Shown: piece after piece, positions 53,097 to 61,281 of the stretch
Layout of the letters: every line of letters begins with the position of its first letter
How positions within the stretch are numbered: position 1 is the first letter of the stretch
From: Natronosalvus sp042663485
GTDB lineage: Archaea > Halobacteriota > Halobacteria > Halobacteriales > Natrialbaceae
Assembly: GCA_042663485.1 (NCBI GenBank)
Contig: JBHTAF010000002.1
Strand: one strand, 5' to 3'
DNA length: 64,000 bases
Translations under genes and position numbers: made by a program
Notes under the pieces: generated by a model
Told to the model about the DNA's origin: nothing
The model's input: only the letters and a program-made list of their open reading frames with translations
Databases searched by the model: none

Positions 53097-54422
53097 ATGG
53101 GTTCCCCGATTTTTCGAGTGATCGAACGGTTCGGGACGGGAGTCGGGACCGGATCGCTGGTCCTCGCCGGCCTCTACCAGGGGGCGGACATCCAGACGGT
53201 CACCGTCGAGTTACTGTTAGTGACCGTTCAGGTCGTCTACCTCGAGGCCTTGCCTGCCGTCGCCCTCTTCACGGCGTTCCTCCTCGCGACGGGCGCACTA
53301 TTGCTCCGGGAAGTGTGGGCCTCGAACGACGACGACCCGCGAATTACCGACGGGCCGCCACTCGAGGCCATCGTGCCCGTCTACGGGGACGCGGAGACGC
53401 TCCCGATCAGCGTCGAGAGTCTGGTCGAGAGCGAGTACGAAAACCTGGCCGTGACGGTCGTCGTCGAACCGAACGACGAGCCCACCGTATCGGTGGCCCG
53501 GCGGCTGGCCGCCCGTCACGACCGCGTTCGGTGTCGCGTCAACGGCCGGCCCGGCTCGAAGGCGGGCGCGATCAATTGGACGGTCGCCGAGAGCGACGCC
53601 GACCACTTCGCGGTCTTCGACGCCGACGAATGGGTCGATCCGGCGTTTCTATCGCGGGCGATGGCCGAACTCGAGGGAGAGGGCGAAGGCAAGGACGAAG
53701 CTGACGGCGGCGACGCAGACGTATTCCAGGGCCGTCGCGTCCCGCGAGCGACCGGCCCCGTCGAGACGCTGGCGTACTGCGAGCGCGTCCTCTTTCACTC
53801 GAGCTACAAGCTCGTCGAACTGTTCGGCTTCGCGAACTGCCGAAGTTCCTCGACCGTCTTCACCCGCGAGGCCCTCGAGCGCGTCGGGGGGTTCGACGAC
53901 GTGCTCACCGAGGACCTGGCGTTCGCCCACGACTGCTACCGGGCGGGCTGTTCGGTCACACAGGCACGCCAGTGGACGAACACGATGGAAGCACCTCACA
54001 CGCTCCGGGACCTGTGGGGCCAACGGAAGCGCTGGCGCATCGGCCAGGTCGAGGTGCTCCACCGGACGCTTCGTGAGGCCCTCACGGAGGGGATCGATCG
54101 GCGCGGCCTAGTTTCAATCGGGCGCCTGTCGTCCGCCCTGCTGGGCACCCTCGCCGTCCTCTTGCTGGCCGGCAAAATCGCCCTCTTGCTCATGCTCGAC
54201 ACCGAATCGGCCCTGCTCGTGCCCGTGGCCTGCCTCCTAGCGCTGATCGGCGGCGTCGCACTCAGAGACGTTCAGGACGGGCGCATCGACGGACTCCACT
54301 GGAGCGCCTGTTTCGTCATCTTCGTCGTGCCCGCCTTCGGCGTCCTGACGCTCAAGGCCGTCCTCGAGTACGTGATCAGCTGGAACGGCGAGTGGTACCG
54401 GGTGACGAAAGCAGGAGCGTAA
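53097..54422 (+). CDS. Family 2 glycosyltransferase (processive type), membrane-bound
   Basis: A 441-residue protein. Two N-terminal helices (residues 14-75), then a GT-A catalytic domain: VVVEPNDEPTVSVARRL with the nucleotide-binding region, FAVFDADEWVDPAF as the DxD equivalent, LTEDLAFAHD with the acidic catalytic residues and QRKRWRIGQVEVLHRT, a Q-x-x-R-W motif typical of processive polymer synthases. Two or three C-terminal helices follow. It likely polymerises a surface polysaccharide. The divergent CapA neighbour fits a shared polymer-related role, but this is inferred. Confidence 0.9.
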   Translation: MGSPIFRVIERFGTGVGTGSLVLAGLYQGADIQTVTVELLLVTVQVVYLEALPAVALFTAFLLATGALLLREVWASNDDDPRITDGPPLEAIVPVYGDAETLPISVESLVESEYENLAVTVVVEPNDEPTVSVARRLAARHDRVRCRVNGRPGSKAGAINWTVAESDADHFAVFDADEWVDPAFLSRAMAELEGEGEGKDEADGGDADVFQGRRVPRATGPVETLAYCERVLFHSSYKLVELFGFANCRSSSTVFTREALERVGGFDDVLTEDLAFAHDCYRAGCSVTQARQWTNTMEAPHTLRDLWGQRKRWRIGQVEVLHRTLREALTEGIDRRGLVSIGRLSSALLGTLAVLLLAGKIALLLMLDTESALLVPVACLLALIGGVALRDVQDGRIDGLHWSACFVIFVVPAFGVLTLKAVLEYVISWNGEWYRVTKAGA

Positions 54423-54455
54423 ACGGCTGCGGTCGGCCACGGCGGTGACGACCGA

Positions 54456-55244
54456 TCACTCGTAATACGTCGGCGCCGCCAGTTCGACCGTCTCGGTCGC
54501 CAGCGTCTCGAACGTCGCCTCGCTCGCGACCAGGTCGATGTCGATTCCTGCCGCGGCTGCGGTCTCGCGGGTCGGCTCGCCGATGACGCCGACCGTGGCG
54601 TTCGAGAGTCCCTCGAGCGCCGCGTCTCTCACTCCCCGCTCGTCTGCGGCCTCGAGCCAGTTGGTGACCGTCAGCGAGGAGGTGAAACAGGCCACGTCGA
54701 GGTCCCCCGCGGCGGCGAGTTCCGTGGAGTCGCCGCTCCCGTCGGGCCGGACGAGTCGGTAGAGGACGGTCTCGTGGACGTAGGCCCCGGCGGCCTCGAG
54801 CCCCTCGAGCAGGACCGAACTCCCGTGGTCGCTCCGGGCGACCTCGACGCGAGCACCGTCGACGTGGTCCTCGAGGGCGGCCACGAGGCCGCTCGAGGTG
54901 TACTCCTCGGGGACGATGTCGGGGTCGTATCCCTGTTCGCGGAGGGCGTCGGCGGTCTTCGGACCGACCGCACAGAGGGTAGCCTCGCCGGGGTTCCAGC
55001 GATCCGTCCGCCCGTCCACGTCCACGCTGGCGTCGGCGTCGGGGTAGGCGCCAGCGACGAGTTCGGCTCCCGTCTTGCTCGTCAAGATCGCGTAGTCAGC
55101 GTCTTCGCGCGGACTCGCGCCGGTCGGCTCGACGGCCAGCATCGGGTCGGGAACGGGCGTCGTGCCGAGGGACTCGAGCAACTCGACGGCGTCTTCAAGG
55201 CGATCGTCGTCGGGGCGAAAGACGGCGACGGTGAGATCCCGCAC
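54456..55244 (-). CDS. hemD: Uroporphyrinogen-III synthase
   Basis: A 262-residue two-domain protein that inverts ring D and closes hydroxymethylbilane. Conserved segments include TVAVFRPDDDRLEDAVELL at the start, AVGPKTADALREQGYDPDIV in the first half and CFTSSLTVTNWLEA in the second. HemD proteins share little sequence; the order in the operon (hemC, cobA, hemD) supports the call. It is the last gene of the operon, 3 bp after cobA. Confidence 0.88.
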   Translation of the reverse strand: MRDLTVAVFRPDDDRLEDAVELLESLGTTPVPDPMLAVEPTGASPREDADYAILTSKTGAELVAGAYPDADASVDVDGRTDRWNPGEATLCAVGPKTADALREQGYDPDIVPEEYTSSGLVAALEDHVDGARVEVARSDHGSSVLLEGLEAAGAYVHETVLYRLVRPDGSGDSTELAAAGDLDVACFTSSLTVTNWLEAADERGVRDAALEGLSNATVGVIGEPTRETAAAAGIDIDLVASEATFETLATETVELAAPTYYE

Positions 55245-55247
55245 GGG

Positions 55248-56051
55248 TCAGTTCCCCTCGTTCTCGATCCGGTCGTCGGCCCGCTCTCGCTCGTTCGCCA
55301 GGAACTCGAGCACCCGTTCGCGCGTTCCCGCCACGTCGCCGATAACCGTCACCGCGGGCGGTTCGATGCCGGCCTCGTCGCGAACGTCGACGATGGTCTC
55401 GAGGGTTCCCGTCGCGACCCGCTGGCCGGGCCAGGTGCCGCGCTCGACGAGGGCGACGGGCGTCTCGGGAGCTAGCCCGGCCTCGAGCAGGGCCGCGGTG
55501 TAGTCGGGGAGGCGGCCGACGCCCATCAGGACCACGATGGTCCCGCCCGTGGCAGCCAGTGCCTCCCAGTCGACGGCCGACTCGGGTTTCGTGGGGTCCT
55601 CGTGGCCCGTGACGAACGACACCGAGGAGGCGTGATCGCGGTGGGTGACCGGGATGCCGGCCACGGCGGGCGCGGCGACCGCCGACGTGACCGCGGGGAC
55701 GACCTCAAACGGAATTTCGTGCTCGGCGAGGTACTCCGCTTCCTCGCCACCCCGCCCGAAGACGAACGGGTCGCCACCCTTGAGGCGGGCGACGTCCGTG
55801 CCCTCCCGGGCCAGCGCGACCAGCCGTTCGTTGATCTCCGCTTGGGATGTGCGCTCGCCGCCGGCGCGCTTGCCGACGTCCTCGGCGTCGTCGGGGAGCG
55901 ACTCGAGGATCTCGGGGCCCGGCAACTTGTCGTGGAGGACGACGTCGCAGGTCTCGAGCAGCCGTTTCGCTTTCACGGTGAGCAGGTCGGGATCGCCCGG
56001 CCCGCTGCCGATGAGGTAGACGGTGCCGACGTCGGCCTCAGCCTCAGTCAT
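55248..56051 (-). CDS. cobA: Uroporphyrinogen-III C-methyltransferase (SUMT)
   Basis: A 267-residue SAM-dependent methyltransferase. The N-terminal motif YLIGSGPGDPDLLTVKAKRL and KGGDPFVFGRGGEEAEYL are the SUMT signature; GIPVTHRDHASSVSFVTGHE is the region before the active site. It adds methyl groups at C2 and C7 of uroporphyrinogen III to make precorrin-2, on the way to sirohaem, cobalamin or archaeal haem. Its 5' end overlaps hemC by 8 bp. Confidence 0.95.
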   Translation of the reverse strand: MTEAEADVGTVYLIGSGPGDPDLLTVKAKRLLETCDVVLHDKLPGPEILESLPDDAEDVGKRAGGERTSQAEINERLVALAREGTDVARLKGGDPFVFGRGGEEAEYLAEHEIPFEVVPAVTSAVAAPAVAGIPVTHRDHASSVSFVTGHEDPTKPESAVDWEALAATGGTIVVLMGVGRLPDYTAALLEAGLAPETPVALVERGTWPGQRVATGTLETIVDVRDEAGIEPPAVTVIGDVAGTRERVLEFLANERERADDRIENEGN

Positions 56052-57258
56052 CGCGGCCCTCTTCGGTCTGGACGTCCGCCGCGCCCGCTTCGTTCTCTTC
56101 GTCTTCTGTGTCTCGAGCGCCCTCGATCAACTCGGCGGCGCCGCGTTCGGCCAGGTCGCGGGCAAACTGTCGGGCGGCCTCGGCGTGGCGTTCCACCGGT
56201 AGGTCGCGGCTGCCGGTCACCGATTCCTGGCCGTCCCGGTCGAACACCTGCACGTTCGCGTGGACGTACTCCCCCTGCAGGATGGCGTAGATGCCCACCG
56301 GGGCGATACACCCGCCGCCGAGTTCCGCGAGGATCGTCCGCTCGACGGTCGTCTCGACGCGGGTCCGGGGATGGTCGAGAACCTCGTTGAGTTCGCCGGC
56401 AGTCTCGCCGTCGACGGCTGTCACCGCGAGCGCGCCCTGGCCGGGGGCAGGGACGAACCTCTGGGGGGAGAGTCGCCGATACTCGACGTACTCGTTCAAT
56501 CCGCTGCGCTCGAGGCCAGCCTCGGCGAGGACGAGCGCGTCGTACGCGACGTCGACGTCGCGCTCGAGGGCGCGTTGCTCGAGGTCGCTCAGGGTGGCGT
56601 GCCAGTCGTCGACGGTGGTGATCCCGTCGTCAGCGTCTTCGGCGTCGCCGTCGCTGCCGTCTGCGTTCCCGTCGCTGTCGTCGTAGGTCGGTTTGTAGCT
56701 CTCGCCACCGTTATTCGCGTTCCCCCGCCGCTCTGCGTCCGCCTCTCGTCGTTCCTCGCGCTCGGCTCGGAGCGCGGGCGCCAGCACCTTCTCGAGGCGG
56801 GTGTCGACGTTGCCGCGGATCGGTTCGATCTCGAGGTCCGGGCGCTCCGAGAGGAGCTGGGCCCGTCGGCGCAAGCTCGAGGTTCCCACAACAGCACCAT
56901 GGGGGAGGTCTTCGAGGCTCGCTCCGTCGGGGGTCACTAGCACGTCGCCAGGTCGAGCGCGTTCCGGCACCGCCGCGGTGACGAGGTCGCCGGGCTGTTC
57001 GGTCGGCATGTCCTTCATCGAGTGGACCGCGCCGTCGGCGCTCCCCTCCAGGACGTGGTCGTCGAGTTCGCGAACGAACGCGCCGGTTTTCCCCAGTCGA
57101 TGGATCAACTCGTCTCGTAGCTGGTCGCCCGTGGTTTCGACGGTCTCGAACGCGACGTCGTAGCGGCGGTTCTCGAGGGCCTCACCCACGAGGTCCGCCT
57201 GACGCCGGGCGAGGGTGGAGCCTCGCGTCGCCAGTGTGACCGTCCCCTTGGTTCGCAT
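56044..57258 (-). CDS. hemC: Hydroxymethylbilane synthase (porphobilinogen deaminase)
   Basis: A 404-residue protein. TLATRGSTLARRQADLVGEA at the start, VHSMKDMPTEQPGDLVTAAV and LSSLRRRAQLLSERPDLEIE-like blocks, and the dipyrromethane cysteine in ELGGGCIAPVG (about residue 320) identify it. After the loop LRAEREERREADAERR there is an extra acidic segment of about 75 residues (through ADDGITTVDDW) that bacterial enzymes lack. It polymerises four porphobilinogens. Start 57258 (MRTKG) is used, since GCTTTTCATA on the minus strand lies 23-32 bp upstream. Confidence 0.95.
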   Translation of the reverse strand: MRTKGTVTLATRGSTLARRQADLVGEALENRRYDVAFETVETTGDQLRDELIHRLGKTGAFVRELDDHVLEGSADGAVHSMKDMPTEQPGDLVTAAVPERARPGDVLVTPDGASLEDLPHGAVVGTSSLRRRAQLLSERPDLEIEPIRGNVDTRLEKVLAPALRAEREERREADAERRGNANNGGESYKPTYDDSDGNADGSDGDAEDADDGITTVDDWHATLSDLEQRALERDVDVAYDALVLAEAGLERSGLNEYVEYRRLSPQRFVPAPGQGALAVTAVDGETAGELNEVLDHPRTRVETTVERTILAELGGGCIAPVGIYAILQGEYVHANVQVFDRDGQESVTGSRDLPVERHAEAARQFARDLAERGAAELIEGARDTEDEENEAGAADVQTEEGRDD

Positions 57259-57280
57259 ATCCATGAGTCCGAGCCTCGAG

Positions 57281-57290
57281 TATGAAAAGC
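57281..57290 (-). promoter_or_regulatory. TATA-like box for the hemC-cobA-hemD operon
   Basis: GCTTTTCATA on the minus strand, 23-32 bases before the ATG at 57258. Confidence 0.38.
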
Positions 57291-57326
57291 GCACGCTCTC
57301 GAGTTGGGTGACGTAGAAAGGAATGC

Positions 57327-57334
57327 ACTTAAAC
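57327..57334 (+). promoter_or_regulatory. TATA-like box for tRNA-Gly
   Basis: ACTTAAAC lies 24-31 bases before the mature tRNA 5' end at 57358. Confidence 0.42.
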
Positions 57335-57357
57335 GAGGAGGTGGTAGGAGTGGGCGA

Positions 57358-57428
57358 GCGCGGTTGGTCCAGTGGCAGGACATAAGCTTCCCAAGCTTAG
57401 AGCCCGGGTTCAATTCCCGGACCGCGCA
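57358..57428 (+). tRNA. tRNA-Gly (anticodon CCC)
   Basis: 71 nt. Acceptor GCGCGGT pairs with ACCGCGC (57421-57427), discriminator A at 57428. The anticodon stem TAAGC/GCTTA closes TTCCCAA with anticodon CCC. The T arm is CCGGG-TTCAATT-CCCGG. CCA is not encoded. Confidence 0.95.
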
Positions 57429-57560
57429 CTTCTTAATCAGTCCTTCGGGAAGAAGGTAGCTACGAGAGTCTCGAGATCGCGTCAGTTTGTTTCGTGAGTT
57501 GTTCCGATGATCGTCGGGATGAGATCCATCATCCTGACTGTTGGATCGCTGAAGAATCAG

Positions 57561-57568
57561 TTTATTTG
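57561..57568 (+). promoter_or_regulatory. TATA-like box for the HNH/HEAR gene
   Basis: TTTATTTG, 25-32 bases before the ATG at 57593. Confidence 0.38.
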
Positions 57569-57592
57569 TGAGAACGCTCGAAGTGGTTTCAT

Positions 57593-58054
57593 ATGGCGAC
57601 AGTCTACACAAAGGCTGATTGTATCTCATCACTCCAGAAAGCGGCTCAGAAGCTCGAGAAGTCACCCACGCAAGCCGAATATAGAGAACTCAATCTTTCG
57701 CCGTGCGTAACCCATATCTGCGATATTGTAGGAGGATGGAATAAAGCGAAGGAAGCGGCAGGTATTGAGACGTACGATCAAGTCGGGGAAGCATACGATC
57801 ACGTCCCGTACCATCCAGACTCAAGCGGCTACGAGCGGTGGGTGCATACGTACGAGGGAGAGCAATCTGAGGTTAGCGTTCATCGTCTTCTCGCGGTACC
57901 TGAGTTCGGATTTGACGCAGTAGTGGACAAGCAAATTCATCACAAAAAGCCGATTCCGTGGCTCAACACTCCCGACAACATCATTGTACTAACCAAACGT
58001 CAACACCTTGCGCTGCATATACTCATGGAAGATTTTGAGGTAATGATCGAGTAA
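57593..58054 (+). CDS. Homing-endonuclease-associated-repeat and HNH-like protein
   Basis: A 153-residue protein. Residues 10-60 match a homing-endonuclease-associated repeat (SPTQAEYRELNL, then HICDIVGGWNKAKEAAGIET). Residues 100-150 form an HNH-like nuclease centre with histidines in KQIHHKKPIPW, Asn in NTPDNIIVL and His in KRQHLALHIL. It is AT-richer than its neighbours and sits directly downstream of tRNA-Gly, common features of mobile genes in haloarchaea. It is probably a DNA endonuclease. No integrase is nearby. Confidence 0.8.
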   Translation: MATVYTKADCISSLQKAAQKLEKSPTQAEYRELNLSPCVTHICDIVGGWNKAKEAAGIETYDQVGEAYDHVPYHPDSSGYERWVHTYEGEQSEVSVHRLLAVPEFGFDAVVDKQIHHKKPIPWLNTPDNIIVLTKRQHLALHILMEDFEVMIE

Positions 58055-58225
58055 TTTCTGTGCCAATAAGTGCGTAGCAAGTCGAGACGGTGGATTATGA
58101 ATACGGCCATAAATAGAGTACTAACTCGAATTCTCAATCCTCTCTCGAGAATGGGCAAACGATGAACGCTATGCGGTGGGCGTCGCCAAATCGAACGCCC
58201 GTCCACTTTTCCCGCTCGAGGCGAG

Positions 58226-58234
58226 CCTATTAGT
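58226..58234 (+). promoter_or_regulatory. TATA-like box for nadE
   Basis: CCTATTAGT, 25-33 bases before the ATG at 58259. Confidence 0.4.
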
Positions 58235-58258
58235 CGCTCTCGAGCAAACACACGCGCG

Positions 58259-59053
58259 ATGATCGATCTTCGATTCTCGGAGGCGGAACTCGAGGCGCGA
58301 CGCGACCACGTAGTGCAGTTCGTCCGCGACCAGGTCGAAGCCGCGGGCGTCGACGGCGTCGTCCTCGGGCTCTCCGGTGGGATCGACAGTACGACCGTCG
58401 CCTACCTCGCCGTCGAGGCCCTCGGTGCTGAGCGCGTCCACGGTCTCGTGCTCCCTGCCCGCGTCAGCAGCGAGGACAACATGAGCGACGCCGAGCGGGT
58501 AGCACGGGACCTCGAGATGAGTTACGACGTGATCGAGGTCGAACCCGTCGTCGAGGCGCTGCTCGCGGCCTACCCCGAAGCCGAGGGCGACCACGTGGCG
58601 GTCGGCAATGCCCGCGCTCGCGTCCGGGCGGTGTTCAACTACCTGGTAGCGAACCACGACGGGCGACTGGTGCTGGGGACCGGCAACCGCAGCGAGGCCG
58701 CCGTGGGCTACTTCACGAAGTACGGCGACGGCGCGGTCGACTGCCACCCCATCGGCAACCTGTACAAACAGCAGGTTCGTCAGCTCGCCCGCGCCCTGGG
58801 CGCTCCAGAGGACCTGGTTACGAAGACGCCGACGGCCGAGCTCTGGGCCGACCAGACCGACGAGGACGAACTCGGTATCGAATACGATACCCTCGACGCG
58901 ATACTCGTGAGCCACGTCGATGGGCCGCTCTCGGTCGCGGCGACGGCTCGGCGCCTCGAGGTCGATCCCGAAACGGTCGAGATGGTCCGAGGGTTGTACG
59001 AGGCCAGCGCGCACAAGCGTCGGGCCCCACCCGCGCCGGAACCGCTCGAGTGA
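58259..59053 (+). CDS. nadE: NAD+ synthase, ammonia- or glutamine-dependent
   Basis: A 264-residue protein. The PP-loop LGLSGGIDSTTVAYLA near residue 35 binds ATP pyrophosphate; TGNRSEAAVGYFTKYGDGAV and KTPTAELWADQTDEDELG are family blocks that contact nicotinate adenine dinucleotide. No N-terminal glutaminase domain is present, so the enzyme takes ammonia. It completes NAD+ synthesis. Start ATG 58259 follows a TATA-like box at the right distance. Confidence 0.95.
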   Translation: MIDLRFSEAELEARRDHVVQFVRDQVEAAGVDGVVLGLSGGIDSTTVAYLAVEALGAERVHGLVLPARVSSEDNMSDAERVARDLEMSYDVIEVEPVVEALLAAYPEAEGDHVAVGNARARVRAVFNYLVANHDGRLVLGTGNRSEAAVGYFTKYGDGAVDCHPIGNLYKQQVRQLARALGAPEDLVTKTPTAELWADQTDEDELGIEYDTLDAILVSHVDGPLSVAATARRLEVDPETVEMVRGLYEASAHKRRAPPAPEPLE

Positions 59054-59187
59054 TCGGCGTTCGCTGGCCACGTCAGGTGCCGTTTCTAACTCGAGCCGCG
59101 AACAATCTGCTACTCGGCAGCGAGAACGATTCTCGTCATCTATCGTGACGTTCACTCGACATTTACTATCTCCCCCCTTGTGAGTTA

Positions 59188-59388
59188 GTGGCACCTGCAG
59201 GCCGCACTGGTATGCAGAAATCCGTGATTCGAACAGATGGTATGCTCGAACTGGCACTGCTGTTCTTCGTGATAGCATTGATCGCCGCCGCCCTCGGGGC
59301 AGGCGGTGTAGCAGGCCTGAGCATGACCATCGCCAAGTGGCTGGTCCTGATCTTCCTGGTACTGGCCGTGGCGTCGCTGTTACTGTAG
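59188..59388 (+). CDS. DUF1328 small membrane protein
   Basis: The domain is residues 19-66 (MLELALLFFVIALIAAALGA to AKWLVLIFLVLAVASLLL), two membrane helices with the DUF1328 pattern. GTG 59188 fits a leaderless start since ATTTACTA lies about 21-28 bp upstream; ATG 59212 and ATG 59242 are alternatives. DUF1328 proteins are widespread small membrane proteins of unknown role. Confidence 0.78.
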   Translation: MAPAGRTGMQKSVIRTDGMLELALLFFVIALIAAALGAGGVAGLSMTIAKWLVLIFLVLAVASLLL

Positions 59389-59542
59389 CCCGGGAGCGGT
59401 CCCGGGCCGGGCGTCGGCCGCCAGCGGGGTGGTCGGCGCCCTTCGACGCAGCACGCAGCAATCGCCAGCGACCGCTGTTCTCCGTCGAGATAGTGGGCTC
59501 GAGAGACGGCTCTCTCGAGCTTCAGCGCGAAGAACGAGTCCC

Positions 59543-61267
59543 TTAGACGGCGACGACCGCGTTGACGACGTAGGTCGTGATCGCGGCGACGATGGCACCC
59601 AGCCAGGACATGAACACGAAGTGGACGAGTCCGCTGAGGATGTGCCCCCGATCGGTGAGCCGAATCATGATGGCAGAGAGCGCGGCGTTGATGAAGATCG
59701 TCGTGATCAACAGGTACTCCATCACGACGAGGTTGTACTGGCTCGTGTTGAGCAGATCGCCGACGAGTTGCTGATCCAGGTCCATCTCGGCGGTGATGTC
59801 CATCATGATCTCGACGACCTCGAGGCCGATGAAGAAGGCGAAGACGCTCGAGGCGGTGATCCCGTAGAGGACCCCGATGAGCGTGGTCGTCGCCTGTTGG
59901 CGCTTCTCGCGCACCTTCAGCACCTGGTTCTGGTTCTTGCTGATGACCTGACCGAGCACCTTCGGGTCGCCGCCCATCTGGCGACCGACGACGTACATGT
60001 CGCCGAACTTCTGGATCAGGTACGATCCCGTCTCCGCGGCGAACAGCCGCCACGAGCGGACGTCGTCGATCCGCATGTTCAGCCGCTTGTAGAGCGCGTC
60101 GACGTTCTTCGTGAGCGAGCCGAAGTCCTTGTGGCGGAGACTCTCGAGGACGCTCCCGGTCGAGGTCTGTTTGACGCTCTCGACGGCCCCGAGGGCACGG
60201 ATGAAACTCGGAAACTCGCTGTCGCGGTCCTTGACCTTCTGTTCCTCCTGGCGCATCCGCCACCCGGGGAGCAACAGCGGCGTGACTGGAATCGCCGCCA
60301 TGATCGGGAGCGGGATCCGATCCGGCGCGAGCGGCGTGAATCCGAGGGCGACGGCGATGACGACGACGGCGAGCAGGAGGCTCGCGCCGACGCCGATCAC
60401 GAGCGCCTGCGGAATGCGGACGAGCGGCCCCTCGCCGTCGGTCTCCTCGATGTACCAGAGTGGGTCGTACGGCGAGATTGTGTGGACGGCGTAGACGAAA
60501 CCCGCCTGGACGAACGCGAACATGACGATCGTTCCGGCGATGAGCAGGGTCGGGCTCGTCCCGATCAGGATCGGGAGGATGATGGCGAACACGAGGACGA
60601 ACGCTACCGAGAGCATCATCGACAGATACAGCTCTTTCATCACGTCGAGTTTGGTCAGGTCGCCCTCGTAGCGGGTGACGAACTGCTGGATAATCGTGTC
60701 CTGTTCGTCCATCAGGAAGTCGCTGATCTCCTGACCGCCGCCGACGGTGTACGCCAGTCGCTCGAGAAAGTCCGAGAGCAGGGGGCTCTGGGTCTGTTTC
60801 GCCCGGATGCGGCAGGCGTCGTCGAGACTCAGGTTCCAGGTGTCGACCAGCGCGACGAGGTGGCCCATCTCCTCGGCGATGGCCTGGTACTCGTCTTCCT
60901 CCGCGAGGATCCGGAACACCTCGACGCGGTTGACGTTGGTCGTCGAAAGGACGGTGATATGAGTCAGGAAGAGGTGAAAGCGCTGGCGAACTTCCTTGCG
61001 CCTGCGATCCTGGGCGATCTTCGGGTAGACGACGGCGACGACGACGGCGAACAGCCCGAAGACGACGGCGGGAACCGACACCATGAGCGAGAAGCCGAGC
61101 ACGAACGGCACGACGACCGATGCGACGAAAATGGCGAACGCCGGGAGAACGACGAGCAGGAGGTACCGCTCGACGGACATCTCCATAGTCTCGTAGGCCG
61201 CGTTGATCGAGGCCAGCGCCGAGCGAGTGGAGAGGTCGGGCGGTTGAGTCTGGGTGTCGGTCGCCAT
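59543..61267 (-). CDS. arlJ: Archaellum platform protein ArlJ (FlaJ)
   Basis: A 574-residue membrane protein of the TadC/FlaJ type, with several helices arranged in two halves and long cytoplasmic loops (TKNVDALYKRLNMRIDDVRS, VVGRQMGGDPKVLGQV). It anchors the archaellum motor in the membrane and works with the ATPase ArlI. It is the third gene of arlH-arlI-arlJ, 14 bp downstream of arlI. The genes are normally co-transcribed with the archaellins. Confidence 0.94.
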   Translation of the reverse strand: MATDTQTQPPDLSTRSALASINAAYETMEMSVERYLLLVVLPAFAIFVASVVVPFVLGFSLMVSVPAVVFGLFAVVVAVVYPKIAQDRRRKEVRQRFHLFLTHITVLSTTNVNRVEVFRILAEEDEYQAIAEEMGHLVALVDTWNLSLDDACRIRAKQTQSPLLSDFLERLAYTVGGGQEISDFLMDEQDTIIQQFVTRYEGDLTKLDVMKELYLSMMLSVAFVLVFAIILPILIGTSPTLLIAGTIVMFAFVQAGFVYAVHTISPYDPLWYIEETDGEGPLVRIPQALVIGVGASLLLAVVVIAVALGFTPLAPDRIPLPIMAAIPVTPLLLPGWRMRQEEQKVKDRDSEFPSFIRALGAVESVKQTSTGSVLESLRHKDFGSLTKNVDALYKRLNMRIDDVRSWRLFAAETGSYLIQKFGDMYVVGRQMGGDPKVLGQVISKNQNQVLKVREKRQQATTTLIGVLYGITASSVFAFFIGLEVVEIMMDITAEMDLDQQLVGDLLNTSQYNLVVMEYLLITTIFINAALSAIMIRLTDRGHILSGLVHFVFMSWLGAIVAAITTYVVNAVVAV

Positions 61268-61281
61268 GATTTCGGTGATCG

